A stretch of DNA of 9,180 bases, taken from positions 1 to 9,180 of the forward strand of contig MHXL01000067.1 in the NCBI GenBank assembly GCA_001824455.1, given 5' to 3'. The DNA comes from Desulfuromonadaceae bacterium GWB2_53_15. Lineage in GTDB: Bacteria; Desulfobacterota; Desulfuromonadia; Geobacterales; Pseudopelobacteraceae. How positions within the stretch are numbered: position 1 is the first letter of the stretch; every line of letters starts with the position of its first letter. Below are positions 7,001 to 9,180 of the stretch, piece by piece. Both the position numbers and the translations under genes were made by a program. Below the pieces are notes generated by a model. The model made no database searches and was not told where the DNA came from. It saw nothing but the letters and a program-made list of their open reading frames with translations.

Positions 7001-9180
7001 GTCAGGCCATCGGTCGAAGTCGCATAGAATATGCGGTAGTTTCTGGTTTCAGGGTTGCTGATTCCAGACAGATAAAACCCTGTATACCACATCTTATACG
7101 TGCTTCCCTCTTTAAGCACATGGGGATAGGTTGCGTATAAGCTGTCTCCCTTGGTGCTGTTGCCTAGCGGAATCCGGCCGTTGGTACCGGTGGTGTCCGA
7201 AACCGCCAAAATGGTGTTGTCCTGCTTGGTCCAGGTCAGGCCGTCCGGTGAAGTGGCGTAGAAGATGCGCCACCAGGTGCTGGCATCGGCTCCGGCATAC
7301 CACATCTTGTATGTTGCGCCATCCTTTATGACTGTGGGGGCAAATGTGCCGTTGCTGTCCCCTTTTCCGGCTGACCCAAGCGGGATGCGGCCGTTGGTTC
7401 CGGGGGTGCCGTCGGAGTCAGAAACAGGTGGAACCGAATTATCGTATTTGGTCCAGTTGAGGCCATCCGGGGATGTGGCGTAATAGATACGCCAGTTGGA
7501 ACGGTCATATCCCGAATACCACATCTTGTAAAGACCAGCGGCGGAATCCCATAGCACGCTGGGCGACATATAGACATGCAGGCGGTCGCCGATACCGGCC
7601 ACATCGCTGCCAAGCCCAAGCCTGCCGTTGTTGTTGACTGGAACGGCCCCGGTGTCCTGGATTGGCGGCAAGGTGGTGGCAACTTTGTTCCAGGTCAAGC
7701 CGCTATCGGCCGAGGTAGCGTGATAGATGCGCCAACTGCCGCTGGCCCCATGATCGTTGCCGGAGTACCACATCCTGTAATTGGTGGCATCATCCTTGAT
7801 TACTGACGCGCCCTGGATCGACCCGGTGTCTCCCCTGTCCGTCGGGGTGCCGTAAGGACTGGTGGCTAGCCCCACGTTTCCGCTGGAGATGCCGACCGGA
7901 ATGCGGCCGTCGGTGGAGGTGGTGTCGGAACCGGCCGGTATGCTGTTGTTTGTCTTGTTCCAGATGATAGCCGATGGCGAAGCAATTGCGTATTCCGCCA
8001 GCGGATAATCTGATGAGCCATTGTTGGCTGCCAGTCGGCAGAAGGCATAGCCGTTGGCCAGGCTGGCCTTGATGTTGCCGGTCAATGTGTAGCTGCCGCC
8101 CGGAGTCAATTGCGGCAGAGTCATACTGACCGTTTCGGATGTATTCAGAGCCAGCGATTTGGATATCTTGAGACTCTTGAGACCACTGACAGCGGTTGTG
8201 ATGTCGTCCGAGGCGCCGCTACCCACGGTCCACTTCTCCGTACCACCCTCAAAGTCGGCGTTGCTGATCAGGTTGGCGACCTGCGGTGTTGTCAGCGTAA
8301 CCGTATTGGAGTAGGAGCTGCCCCAGTTGTTCAGAAACTGGTAGGCTTCCGGGGCTGAGTCCTGGTTGACTCCGATGGCGTCAGACAGGACAACCGGTTC
8401 TGTTGATGCGTATTTGCGGGCGCGAACCCAGTCGATTGTCATGGTGTCGATTGTTTCGCCGGCCGAATTGGAACCCTTGAAATATCCCAGCCAGAGATAG
8501 GGGCTGCTGCTCCAGCCGCCGGGTGCCGTAAATCGTTTCAGCACGGAATAACCGGCATCCTTGATCAGGTATTCCAGCTTGCCATCCGGGTTGAATTCAA
8601 TACCGACCATCCCGTCGTTAATGGGGCTGTAGCCTGTAATCCCCGGCTTGACCTGGGTTACGTCGATATATTCATCCAATACACCTCTGGTATACAGACT
8701 GGTATAGATGCCGGAGGTGGGTGTTATGGCCGTCCATGTCCCGGGCTCAGTCCTGTTATACACCCTGACGACGGATTGTCCGCTGGCATTAAAGACATAG
8801 GAGTCACTCCAACCGCCGTCTCCTGTCTTTCCCTTCACGTAGATATCGGTGATGTTAGAGCCGTCCGGCATGGACCATAAGCTGCCAGCAGGCTTTCGCA
8901 GGGTATTGTTTAACCCGTTGCTTGGGTTGTACAGGGCGCTGCCGGTGCTTGTTACCGAACCAGGTGACACCAGGTTGTAGCGATTGGCCGGGTCTGTGCC
9001 GGTTCCGTCGGCACCATAGGGGAAGAGTGTTGTAGCGGCAGCATCCGCATCGATCAGATACGCCAGCCTGTTGTTGTTGCCGTTCATGGAGTAGGTGCCG
9101 GATGCATCTGCCATTGCCAGACCGCCATAGGCGCCATTGGCTACGCTCTGCCAGCTGCCCTTCATCTCAAACCTCAGGTT
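1087..9180 (-). CDS. Giant modular surface protein with nested FN3, DUF2341, LamG and propeller domains, N-terminus beyond the right edge
   Basis: A single open frame of 2,697 codons ends at TGA (1089-1087) and is still open at the right edge. Residues below count from the ATG at 9165, which is probably internal: it begins no signal peptide and the upstream residues NLRFE read like a beta strand. Order: concanavalin-like tail ending DWVRARKYAS (245-254); jelly-roll first half (about 300-396); ten-motif propeller array (about 397-1157); jelly-roll second half (1158-1215); FN3 (1216-1314); FN3 (1319-1411) whose tail reappears at 1716-1742 after a DUF2341-concanavalin insert; FN3 (1744-1800 plus 2136-2175) split by DUF2341-LamG; FN3 (2180-2248 plus 2653-2666) split by a concanavalin-like domain with a twin module. 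There is no membrane helix, haem motif, or PEP-CTERM or LPXTG-type tail at the C-terminus. These families suggest a secreted or surface-attached adhesin or glycan binder; no enzyme activity is indicated. The gene is recognised by domains only, not as a named protein. Confidence 0.9.
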   Translation of the reverse strand, partial: NLRFEMKGSWQSVANGAYGGLAMADASGTYSMNGNNNRLAYLIDADAAATTLFPYGADGTGTDPANRYNLVSPGSVTSTGSALYNPSNGLNNTLRKPAGSLWSMPDGSNITDIYVKGKTGDGGWSDSYVFNASGQSVVRVYNRTEPGTWTAITPTSGIYTSLYTRGVLDEYIDVTQVKPGITGYSPINDGMVGIEFNPDGKLEYLIKDAGYSVLKRFTAPGGWSSSPYLWLGYFKGSNSAGETIDTMTIDWVRARKYASTEPVVLSDAIGVNQDSAPEAYQFLNNWGSSYSNTVTLTTPQVANLISNADFEGGTEKWTVGSGASDDITTAVSGLKSLKISKSLALNTSETVSMTLPQLTPGGSYTLTGNIKASLANGYAFCRLAANNGSSDYPLAEYAIASPSAIIWNKTNNSIPAGSDTTSTDGRIPVGISSGNVGLATSPYGTPTDRGDTGSIQGASVIKDDATNYRMWYSGNDHGASGSWRIYHATSADSGLTWNKVATTLPPIQDTGAVPVNNNGRLGLGSDVAGIGDRLHVYMSPSVLWDSAAGLYKMWYSGYDRSNWRIYYATSPDGLNWTKYDNSVPPVSDSDGTPGTNGRIPLGSAGKGDSNGTFAPTVIKDGATYKMWYAGADASTWWRIFYATSPDGLTWTKQDNTILAVSDTTGTNGRIPLGNSTKGDSLYATYPHVLKEGSTYKMWYTGFYLSGISNPETRNYRIFYATSTDGLTWTKQNNTVYAASDVNSGNYQLYNGTPFTGDSVGPIAPFVLNEGVNTYTMWYSGLAGGGVSRIYRASTTDGGQTWTKLNNTIPDRSDSVGSNGRLPQGVATAGDTYHAALPSVIKESDNTYKMWYSASDGANWRIYQATSSDALNWTKVDSTVPAISDTSSANGRLALGSFGKGDGAHVYTPSVVKEDATHYKMWYTGHDGLNWRGIYMATSANGQDWTKVNNNMLSAVQDTGTGPGGGRLFVGTEGTKGDSRQVRTGPGSVVWEGGLNYKMWYSGTNGVNWRIYLATSSDGGLTWTKVNNDPPAASDTTSTNGQIPLGTAGKGDSNHTFNPSVIKDGSTYRMWYSGCDGSGIWRIYYATSPDGLNWTKQDNSTPVMSDINSTNGRLGLGSAGKGDVSHIQGASVFKDGSTFRMWYQGFDPSIQQKQRLYSAVLQNLAGFNDNLWYPFTLSITLKTELPVADAARAKLICGIARDNNSGSDGVDAINLDLIQLVPANPFNLTASKVSETRIDLAWANSTKDESGFRILRCAPPADCTNSANFTQVATVGAGVTSFKDSNNLQPNTSYQYEVEAYKDGVCGWTSSTSSAVPVTTGTATPTLLTAKEINTTQVDLAWIDNTQAESGFAVERSSDNGNTFEPLPSTAPSPTLAMLNSTSFSDTTACPDTTYSYRIRALNKGLSLDGGLASSCAAPGDGWSKRKHLSITSFQAQFPMVVSVAYVNGMNADFSDLRFYDATAMKELSYWVESVTGSPPTAKVWIKAGDYNNIDMYYGNTHAASTANGSSVFDFIDEFNGSAIDTAKWTVVNATGLSVSGGNMHATNSSGQIKSNATYNPGSMLEFKAKTTQWPNDYTYFGGFDAAPYKIAWVPANQSSLFTGRGIYYQAAMNYFKMSVGADPNYTDNAQIMTSDNLLYRVALIDAANVNYRIDELDRGIPHTNATTTTGSGQSNVPIIIGGSVATPGQLYAADYDWVRVRKYASVEPSITLNSEVVSTPLPCFSFSNQWGDATKYYSNTSNSVTTAAALSPSNLTTTEVIPNRVNISWLDNTGDETGFEVQDCCTGCTPATCVNVSVPANTSAYSAAGNVWNKRVPVTISNFQPNIATKVTVTISDTTAVKSDLSDIRFYDIGVSPVVELPYWVEKISGGTATVWVKTGANDAVYMYYGNANGTSASNVANVFGSGLAGYWPFDEAVGTTTGAFTADVSGKGMKGTLTSSASVVEAGKFDNGMSLNGTSSYASVTDTTGSSLDITGDVTVETWFKYTGATLPNITNFRFISKRNTTNKLLYELFAGTASHCLGFYVSDGSAGPVSIQTLATAPLVTDNNWHHLAGRYVASTGTVSLILDGVHDTAFDAVATPTITIGTSNQPLTIGAAIDGTTQIANAFFLGSLDEVRVYNRALSDAEIASHYNSALTSGTATIQPSNEPVNHCYSVRAVKTGAVCGWPTAWSTSDCVSFSDTIHLDAVAQGPFAVKLFWNNVPDDIRGFEIEKKLANGSFANIATVGNLLNYTDKVGIEPLKPYAYRVKKAGGTTPTLFQDDFNAGLNPAIWSFDVGHSWRTPDTAALFANDVMLSTNSNGTAKLSSLAGNVEFNSIASGIGVGYNYEFMSLSNLTPLMADFDMQLDYSLPDGVISSTSNNTNYYAILRLGFSSPADSNYTITLARQKSQLFESGSATAGTADKKSLTDARKMTGTATSLKNWTTDQFKNYYLQMTSGASNRQTRLISGNTANTISVATAFGSQIASGDTYSINSITSNASIVGTTTVLNDTLPGWTANQWVGFTLKMNSGTNAGQTRPITANTTSSITVSPAFSTAIASGDSYQIIDTSHPALESYRLASTEPTGISDFTFVATADISGQLRMVKTTNTDNTGSITFYTSPGGGAWIPVKKYDLPGVVTPTLLAIYHLANQAEIPGTSIKAAVDNVKITTPGAVNQNPYSNEAQAVTTSDGTPTGTWISNTTPAFTAEDGICRP
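1211..2403 (-). other. C-terminal concanavalin-like domain inserted in the last FN3
   Basis: FQDDFNAGLNPAIWSFD (from 2256) is a typical opening of a concanavalin-like lectin/glucanase domain, and AVDNVKI (2640-2646) is its usual closing strand. At about 390 residues it is longer than usual because a pair of short modules (about 2412-2541) lies inside it. It sits between YAYRVKKA and NQNPYSNEAQAVTT, which together look like the two final strands of one FN3 domain. Confidence 0.7.
1531..1932 (-). repeat. Tandem pair of a short GQTR/IASGD module
   Basis: Two copies align without gaps over 52 residues, with 24 identities by my count. Each reads W-T-x2-Q, L-x-M-x-SG, QTR-x-I, NT-x3-I-x-V, AF-x3-IASGD-x-Y-x-I. 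The tryptophans are at 2420 and 2493, 73 residues apart. Similar W-x-NQ / GQ-R-I / DSY modules are familiar to me from phage tail and other structural proteins. The duplicate sits inside the last concanavalin-like domain, presumably in a surface loop. Confidence 0.7.
2776..3753 (-). other. DUF2341 plus LamG domain, second copy
   Basis: W-N-K-R (1807-1810), DIRFYD, ELPYWVE, A-T-VWVKTG and VYMYYGN mark DUF2341. LamG follows, with GYWPFDE (about 1905), VTVETWFKY, NNWHHLAGRY, LILDGV and LDEVRVYNRALSDAEI (2110-2125), all standard strands of the LamG/Laminin_G_3 fold. Unlike copy one, the partner here is a LamG domain and not the DWVR-ending sandwich. Confidence 0.85.
4057..4923 (-). other. DUF2341 plus concanavalin-like domain, first copy
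   Basis: DUF2341 signatures in order are W-S-K-R-K-H (from 1417), DLRFYD, L-S-YWVE, A-K-VWIKAG and DMYYGN, followed by VFDFIDEFNG (1511), which opens a concanavalin-like beta sandwich closing at DWVRVRKYAS (1691-1700). This pairing is common in large surface proteins of bacteria and archaea and is generally thought to bind glycans or polymers. Confidence 0.75.
5521..8268 (-). other. Jelly-roll (CBM4_9-like) domain split by a propeller array
   Basis: Residues 300-396 begin with NADFEGG-x3-W and continue with strands typical of a carbohydrate-binding jelly roll (a PGGSYTLTGNIKAS-like strand). The expected closing strands, a W-x-x-FT strand and an NLDLIQL strand, appear only at about 1168-1215, after the propeller repeats. 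The two parts together make one domain of about 155 residues. The split is inferred from motif order, not from a structure. Confidence 0.6.
5695..7980 (-). repeat. Ten-motif beta-propeller repeat array (Asp-box / GH43-like)
   Basis: The motif Y-[KR]-MWY-[SAT]-G, then WRIYYATS and DG-x-[TN]-W-[TN]-K, recurs with M at residues 465, 548, 621, 692, 771, 844, 915, 993, 1064 and 1135, a spacing of 71-83 residues (213-249 bp). Between motifs comes SDT-x2-TNGRIPLG, then KGD, then a [VH]-[IVL]-[KN]-[DE]-G-x-[TN] strand. Several units carry the S-x-D-x-G-x-T-W Asp-box of BNR/sialidase propellers. The MWY-SG and ATS-DG-W text also recalls five-bladed GH43/GH32-type propellers. The first unit begins with only its W-N-K part and the last lacks it, as expected if blades are closed by N- and C-terminal strands. 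No catalytic triad is evident. Confidence 0.85.
8392..9180 (-). other. Concanavalin-like domain, C-terminal part, at the right edge
   Basis: The segment ends in DWVRARKYASTEP (from residue 245), almost the same as DWVRVRKYASVEP at 1691-1703, where it closes a DUF2341-associated concanavalin-like domain. By analogy a DUF2341 domain may lie just outside the window. The first 120 residues match nothing I can name. Confidence 0.5.

Noticed and set aside
5695..7980. CRISPR-like regular repeats from the 213-249 bp periodicity
   Set aside because: The period is far too long, the repeats are coding and divergent, and the unit is a protein blade of about 71 residues.
9163..9165. ATG at 9165 as the true start of the giant protein, with GAGGT five bases before it
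   Set aside because: The following residues form no signal peptide and look like the inside of a beta-sandwich, and the frame stays open to the edge. It cannot be fully excluded without upstream sequence.
1087..9180. Haem-binding (CXXCH) motifs within the giant protein
   Set aside because: Cysteines occur, including a DCCTGC cluster, but none is followed by histidine in a C-x2-CH or C-x4-CH pattern in the visible part.

Overview
The window looks like accessory chromosome from a Geobacter-type bacterium (Desulfuromonadales/Geobacterales). Two things point there: a secreted multiheme c-type cytochrome that mixes C-x2-CH and C-x4-CH haem sites, and a giant surface-type protein built from fibronectin III, DUF2341, LamG/concanavalin-like and beta-propeller modules. 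The assignment is inferred from protein style; no rRNA, tRNA or housekeeping gene is present. Every gene I can support lies on the minus strand, so transcription runs from the right edge to the left.

Right to left: (1) 9180-1087 is one uninterrupted frame of 2,697 codons, open at the right edge, so the N-terminus and any signal peptide are outside. I see no catalytic signature and no haem motif in it. Its architecture is unusual: several domains are split, with other domains sitting inside them. A jelly-roll carbohydrate-binding-like domain is interrupted by about 760 residues of propeller repeats (ten MWY motifs). Three fibronectin III domains are interrupted by DUF2341/concanavalin-like or LamG domains. 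The last concanavalin-like domain itself holds a tandem pair of a short module. (2) At 1054-995 a perfect Shine-Dalgarno sequence serves a 19-codon ORF. The adjacent frame continues as a hydrophobic stretch that would give a 45-residue single-helix membrane protein if one base were restored. (3) At 984-938 a hairpin plus T-rich tail looks like the terminator of the giant gene. (4) A spacer of about 230 bp holds an AT-rich inverted repeat. (5) At 687-1 lies the start of a secreted multiheme cytochrome, beginning at TTG and running off the left edge.

Taken together, this looks like an extracellular module: a large adhesive or glycan-binding surface protein beside a secreted electron-transfer cytochrome. 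The terminator and the long spacer suggest the cytochrome is transcribed separately. Joint function is inference only.
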